From positions 2,345,001 to 2,409,000 of the forward strand of contig NC_020059.1 in assembly GCF_000330885.1 (NCBI RefSeq): a DNA stretch of 64,000 nt, read 5' to 3'. Origin of the DNA: Rhizobium tropici CIAT 899. Its GTDB lineage: Bacteria > Pseudomonadota > Alphaproteobacteria > Rhizobiales > Rhizobiaceae. The translations under genes were made by a program, and so were the position numbers. Below are positions 8,962 through 21,626 of the stretch, piece after piece. The notes beneath the pieces were generated by a model. The model saw only the letters and a program-made list of their open reading frames with translations. It made no database searches and was not told where the DNA came from. Position 1 is the stretch's first letter; each line of letters opens with the position of its first letter.

Positions 8962-10026
8962 TTATAGATAAACGGGCTTGCCGGTGCGCACGCTCTCATC
9001 GGCGGCAAGGCATATACGCAGCGATTGAACGGCATCGGCCATATGGCGATTGAGGTCGAGATCCTCGCGGATGGCTTTCAGCATGAAGGCCTGCTCGAAG
9101 TCGCAGAGCTCCTGATGACCTGGCTCACCATCCATATGCAGATCCTGATCCGGCCGGATGAATTGGCCGTTCGGCCCTGTCTCGGCGCTATGCAGCCGGA
9201 TGACCGACGTCTTCGTGTGCATGTCGATATCGTCGGACTTGGCATTCTGATCCATGGCGATCGAGACCGAACCGTTCGGCGACATCACGTCCTTCACGAA
9301 GAACGCCGTCTCCGAAATCATCGGACCCCAAGCGGCTTCGTACCAGCCGACCGAGCCATCCTCGAAGATCACCTGCAGATGCCCATAATTATACATATCG
9401 GGCTTCACCTCCTGCGACAGCCGCAGGCCCATGCCGCGCACCTCGACGGGCTTGGCGTCGGTGATCTGGCACATGACGTCGACATAATGCACGCCGCAAT
9501 CGACGATCGGCGAGGTCGTGCGCATCAGTGCCTTGTGCGTCTCCCAGGTCGGGCCGCTCGATTGCTGATTGAGGTTCATGCGGAACACATAGGGACCGCC
9601 GAGCTTGCGGGCTTCGGCGATCAGCCGCATCCACGAGGGATGGTGGCGGAGGATATAGCCGATCGCCAGCTTCTTGCCGGCCCTCTTGGCAGCGGCGACA
9701 ACGCGCTCGGCATCCTCCACCGTAGTTGCCAGCGGCTTCTCGACAAAGACATGGCAACCCGCCTCGAAAGCCATGACGGCGAAATCAGCATGGCTGTCGG
9801 AATAGGTGTTGATGGAGCAGAGATCCGGCTTCAGCTCCCTCAATGCCGCCTCGAAATCCGCATGGATCGTATAGCCGCGCAGTTCCTCAGGCAGCTCCGG
9901 TTTGGAACGATTGACGAGGCCGACGATCTCGAAACCCGGATTGTTGTGATAGGCCAGCGCATGACTGCGGCCCATATTGCCAAGGCCGGCGACGAGAACG
10001 CGGATCGGCTTTTCGGATGAGCTCAC
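8962..10026 (-). CDS. Gfo/Idh/MocA-family oxidoreductase
   Basis: 354 residues from a GTG whose GTGA overlaps the stop of the upstream permease, giving tight coupling; the open frame upstream of it has no ribosome site. The N-terminus carries the Rossmann motif IRVLVAGLGNMGRSHALAY, then EKPLATT at the catalytic EKP position (about residue 95). The C-terminal α/β domain follows. It is an NAD(P)-dependent dehydrogenase acting on a sugar, inositol or aminosugar derivative. Its place inside a sugar importer operon suggests it oxidises the imported sugar; the exact substrate is unknown. Confidence 0.88.
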   Translation of the reverse strand: MSSSEKPIRVLVAGLGNMGRSHALAYHNNPGFEIVGLVNRSKPELPEELRGYTIHADFEAALRELKPDLCSINTYSDSHADFAVMAFEAGCHVFVEKPLATTVEDAERVVAAAKRAGKKLAIGYILRHHPSWMRLIAEARKLGGPYVFRMNLNQQSSGPTWETHKALMRTTSPIVDCGVHYVDVMCQITDAKPVEVRGMGLRLSQEVKPDMYNYGHLQVIFEDGSVGWYEAAWGPMISETAFFVKDVMSPNGSVSIAMDQNAKSDDIDMHTKTSVIRLHSAETGPNGQFIRPDQDLHMDGEPGHQELCDFEQAFMLKAIREDLDLNRHMADAVQSLRICLAADESVRTGKPVYL

Positions 10027-10862
10027 TTGACTGCTCCGGATGTAATGCCGCGAATGAGTTGACGCGAAAAGATGACGTAAAGGATGAGGATCGGCAGGAT
10101 GGCGAGCGTCAGCGCCGCCAGCACCGCATTCCAGTTGGTCACGAACTGGCCGATGAAAATCTGCGATCCGAGGGTCACCGTCTTGGTCGCCTCGCTCGGC
10201 GCGAGGATCAGCGGAAACCACAGATCGTTCCAGATCGGGATCATGGTAAAGACGGCAACCGTCGCCATAGCCGGACGGACTAACGGCAGGACGAGGCGGA
10301 AGAAGATCGCATATTCGCTGAGGCCATCGATACGGCCGGCATTCTTCAGGTCGTCGGAAACCGTGCGCATGAACTCGGACAGGATGAAGATCGCAAGCGG
10401 CAGGCCCTGCGCGGTATAGACGAGGATCAGCGCCGTCAGCGTGTTGACCAGGCCGGCGGCGACCATGCCCTGCAGGATCGCGACAGTACCGAGACGGATG
10501 GGGATCATAATGCCGATGGCCAGATAAAGACCCATCACCGTATTGCCGCGGAAACGATATTCCGACAGCGCAAAGGCCGCCATTGCCCCGAACAGCAGCG
10601 TCAGGATGATCGAGACGATGGTGACGACGAAGCTGTTCTGAAAATAGGTAAGGAAATCCCCCTGCTTCAGAACGGTGTCATAGCCGATCATGCTGAAGGA
10701 GGACGGCGTCGGGACGCTCAAGGGCGCGCGAAAAATCGAGGCGCGATCCTTGAACGAATTGATGACTGTCAGGAACACCGGAAAGATGGCGACGAGCGTA
10801 TAGGCGATGAGCGCCAGATGCACGAGGCCGGTGCGAAGGGTGGAAGTGCGTGCCTTGGACAT
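10023..10862 (-). CDS. Sugar ABC importer permease (MalG-like)
   Basis: 279 residues with six hydrophobic segments. The EAA-type loop is KNAGRIDGLSEYAIFFRLVLPLVRPA around residues 185-210, characteristic of the CUT1 MalG/UgpE permease. It follows its partner permease by 12 bases and overlaps the dehydrogenase start by four. It forms half of the inner-membrane channel. Confidence 0.9.
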   Translation of the reverse strand: MSKARTSTLRTGLVHLALIAYTLVAIFPVFLTVINSFKDRASIFRAPLSVPTPSSFSMIGYDTVLKQGDFLTYFQNSFVVTIVSIILTLLFGAMAAFALSEYRFRGNTVMGLYLAIGIMIPIRLGTVAILQGMVAAGLVNTLTALILVYTAQGLPLAIFILSEFMRTVSDDLKNAGRIDGLSEYAIFFRLVLPLVRPAMATVAVFTMIPIWNDLWFPLILAPSEATKTVTLGSQIFIGQFVTNWNAVLAALTLAILPILILYVIFSRQLIRGITSGAVK

Positions 10863-10874
10863 GGGTCGCGCTCC

Positions 10875-11828
10875 TCAGAACTGGTAGCGGCGGATGCGCC
10901 GCTGGACGATGAAAAGATAAAAGGACACACCGGCCAGGATGATCAGGAACATCACCGTCGCAATCGTCGCGCCCATCGAGCGATCGCCCAGCTGCAGCTG
11001 AAAGCCGAAGAAGACGCGGTAAAGCAGCGTGCCGAGAATATCCGTCGAGCCGTCCGGCCCCGCCAAGGCGCCCTGCACGGTATAAACCAGGTCGAACGCA
11101 TTGAAATTGCCGACGAAGGTGAGGATCGAGATGATGCCGATTGCCGGCAGCACCAGCGGCAGCTTGATCTTCCAGAACTGGCTCCAGCCGGTGATGCCAT
11201 CGCATTCGGCCGCCTCGATGACCTCTTCGGGGATGTTGAGCAGTGCCGCGTAGATCAGCATCATCGGGATGCCGACATATTGCCAGACCGAGATCAGCGC
11301 GACGGTAATCAGCGCCGTGCTCGGCCTGCCGAGCCACGGGGCGAAGAACGATTTCAGACCGATGACATTCAGAAGCTCGGGCGCAACACCCCAGAGCGGC
11401 GAGAGGATTAGCTTCCAGATGAAGCCCACGACGACGAAGGAAAGTAGCGTCGGCAGGAAGATGGCCGTGCGGTAGAAGGCGACAAAACGCAGCTTCGGCA
11501 AGGACAGAAGTGCAGCCAGCGCGACACCGATCGGATTCTGCACGCACATGTGGATGGCGAAGAAGATCAGGTTGTTGCGCAGCGCATTCCAGAAATCGTG
11601 AGACCAGCGTTCGTCGCCGAACAAAATCTTGAAATTGTTCAGGCCAACGAAGACGGACTGATTGTCGACGACATTGTAAAGCGACAGCCGCAAGGTCTCG
11701 ATCAGCGGCAGGATCATGACCGCCGTATAGACGACAAAGGCCGGGAATAAGAAGACGAGGATGTGCCAGCGTTTGGAGCGCCTGATCGGCATGACCTCAA
11801 GGGCATCTGATGTCGCGGCGTCGCTCAT
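10875..11828 (-). CDS. Sugar ABC importer permease (MalF-like)
   Basis: 317 residues. An N-terminal cytoplasmic tail with a basic stretch (MPIRRSKRWH) precedes TM1, followed by five more helices. The EAA loop is EEVIEAAECDGITGWSQFWKIKLPLVLPA at about residues 215-243. It is the CUT1 MalF/UgpA-type partner of the next permease. It lies 199 bases downstream of the binding-protein gene, with a hairpin between them. Confidence 0.9.
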   Translation of the reverse strand: MSDAATSDALEVMPIRRSKRWHILVFLFPAFVVYTAVMILPLIETLRLSLYNVVDNQSVFVGLNNFKILFGDERWSHDFWNALRNNLIFFAIHMCVQNPIGVALAALLSLPKLRFVAFYRTAIFLPTLLSFVVVGFIWKLILSPLWGVAPELLNVIGLKSFFAPWLGRPSTALITVALISVWQYVGIPMMLIYAALLNIPEEVIEAAECDGITGWSQFWKIKLPLVLPAIGIISILTFVGNFNAFDLVYTVQGALAGPDGSTDILGTLLYRVFFGFQLQLGDRSMGATIATVMFLIILAGVSFYLFIVQRRIRRYQF

Positions 11829-11975
11829 GGCTTTCTGCCTGTTTTTCTTGGCTGCATGCCGACGCAGCAGCTCTAAGGTTCAAATCCACCCGCAGTTACG
11901 GCTTATGGCCGAAGTGAAACGGCATCGGGTGTGTCGAATGCAAGGGCGAGGCGATCGCCGGTTCGATTATCAAAC

Positions 11976-12012
11976 AATGAAAAGGGCGAGGAGCCCGCAA
12001 GGTCCCTCGCCC
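11976..12012 (-). terminator. Partial terminator after the sugar-binding-protein gene
   Basis: On the minus strand an 8-bp stem GGGCGAGG/CCTCGCCC (12012-12005 with 11991-11984) is followed by TTTTCATTG. It lies 15 bases after the binding-protein stop and would let only part of the transcripts run on into the permease genes. The rest of the 199-base gap to the permease gene shows no other clear element. Confidence 0.75.
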
Positions 12013-12027
12013 GCATGATGCAGCTGT

Positions 12028-13287
12028 TTACTTGCCGGGCTTGTACCAGCTGTCGAGGCCCTTCTGGAGCTTCTTGGCAGCATCGTCCGGCGTATCCGTG
12101 CCGTTGATCACGTTTGCGGATTCGGTCCAGGTTTCATTTTCCAGATTCGGCTTACCGCGCGACAGGATCTGATAGGTAGAACGAACGGTCGACTTGTGAT
12201 TGTCACGCCAGGAGACGAATTCCTGCGCAAGTGCATCGCTCATCTTTACCGGATGCGAGTTCAGGCTGAAGAAGCCGGGCAGCGAGTTGGCATAGATGTT
12301 GGCAAACTCGTCGGAAGCGACCCAGCTCAAGAACTTATTGGCTTCTTCCTGATGCTTGCTCTTCGTGTTCAAGCCGACACCGATATCCGGATGGTCGGAG
12401 ATATAGGCGGTGTCGCCAGCCTTGGCGACCGGCGGTGGGAATGCACCCATCTTGAACTGCGCCTGGGTGTTGAAGAGAGCAATTTCCCAGGAGCCGGCCG
12501 GATAGATCGCAGCTTTGCCGAGCGTGAAGAGGTTCTGACTGTCAGCGTAGCCTTGAGCTTCGAAGCCGTCGCCGAGGTAAGGCTTCCACTTGGCCAGCTC
12601 CTTGTAGGGATCGACCCACGGCGCGTCCGTCAGCTTTTCCTTGCCAGCGATCAGAGCCTTACGGCCGTCTTCGCCCTTCCAATAGTTCGGCCCGATATTC
12701 TGGTAGCCCATGGTTGCGGCTTCCCACAGATCCTTCGTGCCCATGGCCATCGGGATGTAGGTGCCATCGGCCTTGATCTTGTCGAGGACGGCGAAGAACT
12801 CGTCACGCGTCGCCGGCACTTTCAGCCCGAGCTTGTCGAAGGCGTCTTTATTGTAGATGAAGCCGTGGATGACGGACGCCATCGGCACGCAGAATGTCGA
12901 CTTGCCATCATCGGTCGACCATGCGGCCTTGGCGACAGCCGAGAAGTTTTCCAAGCCCTTAAGCTTGGTGAGATCGGCAAGGTGCTTCTTGTTGAAGAGG
13001 TCGAGCGAAGCATCGAACGGACGGCAGGTGATGATGTCGCCTGCGGAACCGGCATCGAGTTTGGCGTTCAGCGATGCGTTATATTCGGTTGGCGCCGTCG
13101 GCGAGAAGACGATCTTGATGCCCGGGTTCTTTGCTTCGAAAGCTGGGATGATCTTTTCCTGCCAGATCTGCAGGTCGTCGTTACGCCAGCTTTCTACCGT
13201 CAGCGTCACATCGGCCGCATGCGCCAGGCTGACCGAGGTCAGCAGGCTCGATGCAAGAAGCAAGCCTTTCAGAACATTGGTTTTCAT
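12028..13287 (-). CDS. Sugar ABC importer periplasmic binding protein
   Basis: 419 residues from MKTNVLKGLLLASSLLTSVSLAHA, a clear Sec signal peptide cleaved after AHA. The start is chosen by GGAGAGG seven bases upstream. The mature part has the family-1 solute-binding pattern (EKIIPAFEAKNPGIKIVFSP, GKAAIYPAGSW). It captures a carbohydrate in the periplasm for the CUT1 importer encoded downstream. It is divergent from the kinase/GntR genes, suggesting a common regulon. The ligand could be an aminosugar given the GlcNAc-kinase-like neighbour, but this is inference. Confidence 0.9.
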   Translation of the reverse strand: MKTNVLKGLLLASSLLTSVSLAHAADVTLTVESWRNDDLQIWQEKIIPAFEAKNPGIKIVFSPTAPTEYNASLNAKLDAGSAGDIITCRPFDASLDLFNKKHLADLTKLKGLENFSAVAKAAWSTDDGKSTFCVPMASVIHGFIYNKDAFDKLGLKVPATRDEFFAVLDKIKADGTYIPMAMGTKDLWEAATMGYQNIGPNYWKGEDGRKALIAGKEKLTDAPWVDPYKELAKWKPYLGDGFEAQGYADSQNLFTLGKAAIYPAGSWEIALFNTQAQFKMGAFPPPVAKAGDTAYISDHPDIGVGLNTKSKHQEEANKFLSWVASDEFANIYANSLPGFFSLNSHPVKMSDALAQEFVSWRDNHKSTVRSTYQILSRGKPNLENETWTESANVINGTDTPDDAAKKLQKGLDSWYKPGK

Positions 13288-13830
13288 TTCCCTCTCCTGT
13301 TTTCCGCGCCATAGCAAGGCGCTGTTCTCGATCTGAAATCCGCTGGCCTGTCCGAGGAAACGGTCAGCGCTCCATAGGGACCGCCAATATTGCCGACCCC
13401 TCCATGCAAAAGGCTTCAGAGGCTTTGTGCCCGATCGGCCCTATTAATTGCCGTCGCCGCCACCAGACAGAGACACAGCAAGAACCACGCGGGAAAATTA
13501 TGACGAACGTCGAAACGAGATCCTCCTGATCCCGAACGGCCCGGCGCAACGACGAGATGCACGCCCTTCCGCTTCACTTACCGGCTGTTGTTTTTCTGCC
13601 GGCTTTGCCGATGTCCGTTTGCACTGTTCCCTTGCCCCGAATTAAGTCCAAAAAAATACCAATTGTCCAGCCGAATTTAACTTTCTGATACAAAAAGATC
13701 GAAGCTCATTATTTTATCTAGGTAATTCAAAGAGATGAAGACAGGCAAAAATGCCTGCCCTGCCTATTGGTAAATGGTATTTTTTTGGTATTGTATGAAA
13801 AACGGGGAACAGGCGGCATCCGGAGGCTTG
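13288..13830. promoter_or_regulatory. Divergent regulatory region with TGGTA/TACCA boxes
   Basis: About 540 bases without a convincing gene lie between the binding-protein and kinase genes. The A+T-rich right half carries AATACCAATTG at about 13655-13665. Three TGGTA boxes follow at 13768-13772, 13775-13779 and 13786-13790 (ATTGGTAAATGGTATT, then TTGGTATTG), just before the kinase start. Such half-sites resemble GntR/HutC-family operators, and the GntR gene is in the adjoining operon. The left half (about 13320-13640) shows no recognisable element. Confidence 0.55.
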
Positions 13831-14715
13831 ATGGGGCAATTTGCGATTGGTATCGATGGCGGCGGCACGAGTTGCAGGGCGGCTGTCATAGATCATAGCG
13901 GGCAGGTGCTCGGCACCGGCAAGGCCGGCGCGGCGAACATCCTCTCAGATCTGGAAAATTCGCTGATTCATATCGTCGCCTCGGCAAAGCAGGCCTTGAT
14001 CGATGCTGGGCTCACTCCCGAACTGCTACAGGAATTACCGGCCGTCATCGGAACAGCAGGAGCCAATGTCGGCGACTACGGCAAAAAGGTCGAAGGCGCC
14101 CTGCCCTTTGCAAGCACACGTGTTGTCACGGATGCGACGACAGCGCTTCAAGGCGCTCTCGGCGACGCCGATGGCGTCATTGGCGCTTTCGGCACCGGCT
14201 CAGTCTACAATGCCCGCCGTGACGGCAGGATTTGGGGTATCGGCGGCTGGGGTTTTGTCATAGGCGACCAGGCAAGTGGCGCGCGTCTTGGACGAGATTT
14301 GCTCGAGAGAGCTGTCTTGGCACGTGACAAGGTGGCGGCGGGTTCGGCACTGACGGCATCGATCATGGCGGAATACGGCAATGATCCAGAACGGATCGTC
14401 GAATTTGCGCACGCCTCCAAGCCCAAGGATTTTGCCCGCTACGCGCCTGTTATCTTCGAATATGCCGGAATGGAGGATGCGGTCGCCATCGACATCGTGA
14501 GAACTGCGGCAAAATCGATAACCGAAAGCCTGGATGCGCTGCTTTGGCCGGAATGCCCTTCGATCTGCCTTCTCGGCGGCCTTGCCCAAGCCTATCGCCC
14601 CTGGCTTGATGAACGCCATAAGGCGATTCTCGCTGAGCCAAGAGGGGACGTTCTGCGCGGAGCCGTAGAGCTGGCGGCGAAATTGCTGCTGGGTGAAGAG
14701 GTACACAGGGCATGA
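13831..14715 (+). CDS. BadF/BadG-type ATPase, probable N-acetylglucosamine-type sugar kinase
   Basis: 294 residues from MGQFAIGIDGGGTSCRAAV, with GGAGG five bases before the ATG; upstream in-frame ATGs lack such a site. The DGGGT phosphate-1 motif at 9-13, the GTAGANVGDYG segment, AFGTGSVYNARR, and IGDQASGARLGRD are those of the GlcNAc kinase / BadF-BcrA ASKHA ATPases. It probably phosphorylates the sugar imported by the divergent ABC system. Its stop overlaps the GntR start by four bases (ATGA). The substrate is inferred. Confidence 0.83.
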   Translation: MGQFAIGIDGGGTSCRAAVIDHSGQVLGTGKAGAANILSDLENSLIHIVASAKQALIDAGLTPELLQELPAVIGTAGANVGDYGKKVEGALPFASTRVVTDATTALQGALGDADGVIGAFGTGSVYNARRDGRIWGIGGWGFVIGDQASGARLGRDLLERAVLARDKVAAGSALTASIMAEYGNDPERIVEFAHASKPKDFARYAPVIFEYAGMEDAVAIDIVRTAAKSITESLDALLWPECPSICLLGGLAQAYRPWLDERHKAILAEPRGDVLRGAVELAAKLLLGEEVHRA

Positions 14716-15476
14716 CTGAAGATTTGAGCGCGATCTTCTCGCCGGAGCGCCTTTCCGGAGGTGGCACGGGTCCGCTTTACGTCAAGCTACGACGCACACT
14801 TGAAGAGGCTGTGAAGGTCGGTAGACTGAAACATGGGGATGCGCTTCCACCTGAGCGCGACATCGCCGAATTTGCCGCGGTCAGCCGTGTCACGGTGCGC
14901 AAGGCGATCGACGACCTGGTGGCGGAAGGCATTCTCGTTCGCCGTCACGGCTCGGGTACATTCGTTGCAAAGCCCGTTTCCAAGGTGGAGCAGCGACTGT
15001 CGCAACTCACCTCATTTACCGAGGACATGGCGAGGCGCGGGATGACGGCTCGTTCGGAATGGCTGCACAAGGGCATCCATACGCCCTCCCCCGATGAGAT
15101 GATGATTCTCGGGCTTGCCGCCGACACTCGGGTATCGCGCCTCAGTCGCCTGCGCATTGCCGACGATCAGCCACTCGCGATCGAGCACGCCAGCGTTTCC
15201 GGTGAATTCCTGCCGGATCCGTCGGTCGTAACGACATCGCTCTATGCGGAATTGGAAAAGCGCCAGGTACGTCCAGTTCGCGCCGTTCAGCGCATATCTG
15301 CGACCAACATGAAAGAGGCCGATGCGGGATTGCTCGGCGTTCCCGTGGGAGCAGCCGGCCTATCGATCGAGCGCATCTCCTATCTCGGTTCAGGCCGCGC
15401 AGTCGAATTTACACGCTCGCTCTATCGCGGTGACGCCTATGACTTCGTCGCGGAACTGACGATCGGCGCGAACTAG
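14712..15476 (+). CDS. GntR-family regulator with UTRA domain
   Basis: 254 residues. wHTH: PLYVKLRRTLEEAVKVGRL, LPPERDIAEFAAVSRVTVRKAIDDLV, HGSGTFVAKP (residues 20-95). The UTRA effector domain follows and ends in VEFTRSLYRGDAYDFVAEL, typical of NagR/DasR/FrlR-type regulators that sense phosphosugars. It is translationally coupled to the kinase, so its likely inducer is the kinase product. Likely targets are the TGGTA boxes in the divergent region. Confidence 0.88.
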   Translation: MTEDLSAIFSPERLSGGGTGPLYVKLRRTLEEAVKVGRLKHGDALPPERDIAEFAAVSRVTVRKAIDDLVAEGILVRRHGSGTFVAKPVSKVEQRLSQLTSFTEDMARRGMTARSEWLHKGIHTPSPDEMMILGLAADTRVSRLSRLRIADDQPLAIEHASVSGEFLPDPSVVTTSLYAELEKRQVRPVRAVQRISATNMKEADAGLLGVPVGAAGLSIERISYLGSGRAVEFTRSLYRGDAYDFVAELTIGAN

Positions 15477-15510
15477 CTCACACCTGCGAAACCGCAAAAG
15501 CCCCAGAATC

Positions 15511-15549
15511 AAAAAAGGCGCCACCCCAACCGAATGGCTGAGGTGGCGC
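15511..15549 (-). terminator. Intrinsic terminator of metH
   Basis: On the minus strand an 8-bp stem GCGCCACC/GGTGGCGC (arms 15549-15542 and 15525-15518) is followed by CC and TTTTTT (15516-15511). It lies between the convergent GntR and metH genes. Confidence 0.9.
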
Positions 15550-15606
15550 GTGTATATGGAATCAAATTCTAAGCCAAACAACGCAAGTCTTTGACATGAC
15601 TCGCGA

Positions 15607-19383
<3,777 letters not shown>

Positions 19384-19400
19384 AAGCGAATTCCTCTGGC

Positions 19401-19422
19401 CTGATTGCGACTCCGCAATCAG
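19401..19422 (-). promoter_or_regulatory. Inverted repeat in the metH 5' leader
   Basis: A perfect 9-bp inverted repeat (CTGATTGCG ... CGCAATCAG) with a 4-base centre lies between the 20-bp palindrome and the metH ribosome site. It could be an mRNA hairpin at the 5' end or a second protein-binding site. Confidence 0.6.
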
Positions 19423-19425
19423 ATC

Positions 19426-19445
19426 ACATAAAGATATCTTTATGT
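19426..19445. promoter_or_regulatory. Perfect 20-bp palindrome, probable metH operator
   Basis: ACATAAAGATATCTTTATGT is its own reverse complement and sits about 42 bases before the metH ATG. Size, A+T-richness and position fit an operator for a dimeric repressor of methionine-cycle genes. An ArsR-family SahR-type regulator is the most likely candidate in alphaproteobacteria; that assignment is from memory and not shown by the sequence. Confidence 0.7.
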
Positions 19446-19645
19446 CAACATATCTACGCTCATGTTCGGTGCAGCGCAAGCGTGCATCTTCTATAGTTGC
19501 GTTCTTTCAGGAAAAGCAGACCGGACGAATTGCCGCCCGACCATGGACAACGCGGGGGTAACGACACAGCTTCATTCCATAACGCCATGACAGCGCTTTC
19601 GGACGGCGCTATACGGCTTCTGGAAGAGAATCCTAGGAGGACGGC

Positions 19646-20902
19646 ATGAACATACAGGTTGAACCCACAGCGCTCGGAAACTGGAGCACCCGCGCCTACC
19701 ACAGGCGCTGGTTGCTCGATCAGGCCGACGCGCTTTTCAATTTCTTCCAGTACCGCGCCGTCAATCCCAAAGGCGGCTTCCACGACATGGATGATGCCGG
19801 CAAGCCGTTGGATAAGGTAAATCCCGTACGCGGCATTCATTCGACGGCCCGCATGGTGCACTGCTTCTCGATCGGGTCGTTGCTCGGTCGTCCCGGCGCA
19901 AACGAAATTGTCGACCACGGCATGAACTACCTATGGAATCATCATCGCGACACGGAGCATGGCGGCTACTTTTGGTCGCTGAACAATGACGGCCCCGCCG
20001 ATTCCAGCAAGCAGGGCTATGGCCACGCTTTCGTGCTGCTTGCTGCCTCATCCGCAAAGACGATCGGCCATCCACTGGCCGATGGCATGTTGGCAGACGT
20101 CACGGAAATTCTGAATACTAAGTTCTGGGAAGCAAAGCATGGGGCGATTGCCGAGGAGTTCAATCGGGATTGGTCGTTGATCGACGGTGGCACCTATCGC
20201 GGCCAGAACTCCAACATGCATCTGACGGAAGCGCTGATGGCTGCTTTCGAAGCGACCGGCGACAAGACATATCTCGAAAAGGCGGAAAGCATCGCCGATC
20301 TCGTCATTCGCCGTTCGGCGGGGTCCGTGGGCTGGCGCGTTGCCGAACACTTCAACGCCGATTGGGTGCTCGATAAGAATTACCGCGGCAATGAGATGTT
20401 TCGCCCGTCGGGTACGACACCAGGGCATTGGCTGGAATGGGCGCGCCTGATCTTGCAGCTTTGGGCGCTGGGGGAAAAGCGGCACGACTGGATGCCGGAA
20501 GCAGCCAAGGGCCTCTTCTCTCAGTCCATGTCACTCGGCTGGGACAATGAGAAGAGCGGATTCTTCTATACACTTGATTGGGAAGATGGGCCTGCAAAGC
20601 GCAACAAGCTCTGGTGGCCTGCCTGCGAGGGGGCTGGTGCCGCTCATTACCTGAACGAACACGTCCCGAGCGATTTTCACGAAGAAAGCTACCGCAGGAT
20701 CTGGAGCGTGATCGGCCAAGCCTTCATCGATCGCGTCAATGGCGGCTGGCATGAAGAGCTGACGGAAGATCTCATTCCGGCTCATACGCTGTTTCCTGGC
20801 AAGGGCGATATCTATCATGCCTTGCAGGCCTGCCTCATCCCCCTTTTCCCGGCCACGGGCAGCCTGACCAAGGTTATCGCCGAGGCCGGCGGCAATATCT
20901 GA
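19646..20902 (+). CDS. AGE-family epimerase/isomerase
   Basis: 418 residues with the (α/α)6-barrel signature of N-acylglucosamine 2-epimerase and mannose isomerase proteins: RWLLDQADALFNFF, GGFHDMDDAGKPLD, RMVHCFSIGSLLGRPG, HGGYFWSLNNDGP, GHAFVLLAASSA, NSNMHLTEALMAAFEATGD, and near the end KLWWPACEGAGAAHYL. It probably interconverts an aldose with a ketose (mannose/fructose type) or epimerises an aminosugar. TAGGAGG is seven bases before the ATG. It is followed by a G+C-rich hairpin, so it is a single-gene unit. The substrate is not determinable here. Confidence 0.88.
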   Translation: MNIQVEPTALGNWSTRAYHRRWLLDQADALFNFFQYRAVNPKGGFHDMDDAGKPLDKVNPVRGIHSTARMVHCFSIGSLLGRPGANEIVDHGMNYLWNHHRDTEHGGYFWSLNNDGPADSSKQGYGHAFVLLAASSAKTIGHPLADGMLADVTEILNTKFWEAKHGAIAEEFNRDWSLIDGGTYRGQNSNMHLTEALMAAFEATGDKTYLEKAESIADLVIRRSAGSVGWRVAEHFNADWVLDKNYRGNEMFRPSGTTPGHWLEWARLILQLWALGEKRHDWMPEAAKGLFSQSMSLGWDNEKSGFFYTLDWEDGPAKRNKLWWPACEGAGAAHYLNEHVPSDFHEESYRRIWSVIGQAFIDRVNGGWHEELTEDLIPAHTLFPGKGDIYHALQACLIPLFPATGSLTKVIAEAGGNI

Positions 20903-20909
20903 GATCAGC

Positions 20910-20939
20910 AGCGGCGCCCGCTCGACTTGCGGCGCCGCT
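20910..20939. terminator. Hairpin between convergent genes
   Basis: A 9-bp perfect stem AGCGGCGCC/GGCGCCGCT with a 12-nt loop lies between the epimerase and UPF0303 genes, which face each other. No T run of note follows. Confidence 0.65.
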
Positions 20940-20947
20940 TCGCCCCT

Positions 20948-21436
20948 CTATGCGAGGCTGAGATTGTGAAGCTCGTGGCCGAGAGTAAGAGCCAGGGCTT
21001 CGACAACAAGACTGTGGTCTTCCCGCTGCGGCAGACCTGAAACGGTGACGGCGCCAACGCACCCCGTGCCGTTGACAAAAATGGGGAAACTACCGCCAGA
21101 TGCGGCATATTCCGCGCTTGAAAGCCCGTTGTCCTCGATCGTCTTACCCTGCTGCTGTAGCCGCAACGTGCTGGCGTAGCTACTGCGGAAGTAACGCAGC
21201 ACCATATTGCGCTTCCGACGAATCCAATTGGAATTATCAGGCGTCGAGCCGGGCAAGGCTATGTAGAAGACCGGCATGGAATGCAGGGTGATATCGATGG
21301 CAACGCCCATGTTGCGCTCGCTGGCGAGGTCGCGCAACAGCTTGCCGAGCACCCAAGCGGTCGAAAGGTCAAAAGCATCGAAACGCAGCATTTCCTCTTG
21401 CAGCTCAATGCGGGCGAGATCCTGGTCGATCGTCAT
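20948..21436 (-). CDS. UPF0303 / heme-degrading (HbpS-GlcG) domain protein
   Basis: 162 residues from MTIDQDLARIELQEE. This start has AGAAGG seven bases upstream and matches the family length; the frame extends 31 codons further without a ribosome site. It carries the DUF336-like fold pattern: AFDLSTAWVLGKLLRDLA, VAIDITLHSMPVFYIALPGSTPDNSNWIRRKRN, and GGSFPIFVNGTGCVGAVTVSGLPQREDH. Members have no settled function, although the fold is linked with heme or small-ligand binding. It is a single gene. Confidence 0.82.
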   Translation of the reverse strand: MTIDQDLARIELQEEMLRFDAFDLSTAWVLGKLLRDLASERNMGVAIDITLHSMPVFYIALPGSTPDNSNWIRRKRNMVLRYFRSSYASTLRLQQQGKTIEDNGLSSAEYAASGGSFPIFVNGTGCVGAVTVSGLPQREDHSLVVEALALTLGHELHNLSLA

Positions 21437-21626
21437 GGAAACCTTCTCTAAAAATTGTATTCGCCTATGAAACGCGGAGAGAACGATTTGTCTATCTATC
21501 TCTTCCGTATTTCGAAACCAAGCTGCCATTACCCGGCCTTGAAGGCTAGCGCTCTTGCTTGCTTGCAGGAAGCGAACAGGTCATTGATAAAGCTCTATGA
21601 ATGTCCCGCCAGAGGAATACTCCAGC

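Noticed and set aside
12196..13314. Plus-strand frame of 372 codons over the sugar-binding-protein gene
   Set aside because: Shadow of the binding-protein gene, which has a signal peptide, family motifs and a ribosome site.
13448..13645. 65-codon frame in the sugar-operon regulatory region
   Set aside because: No ribosome site and a random-looking composition; the region fits regulatory DNA better.
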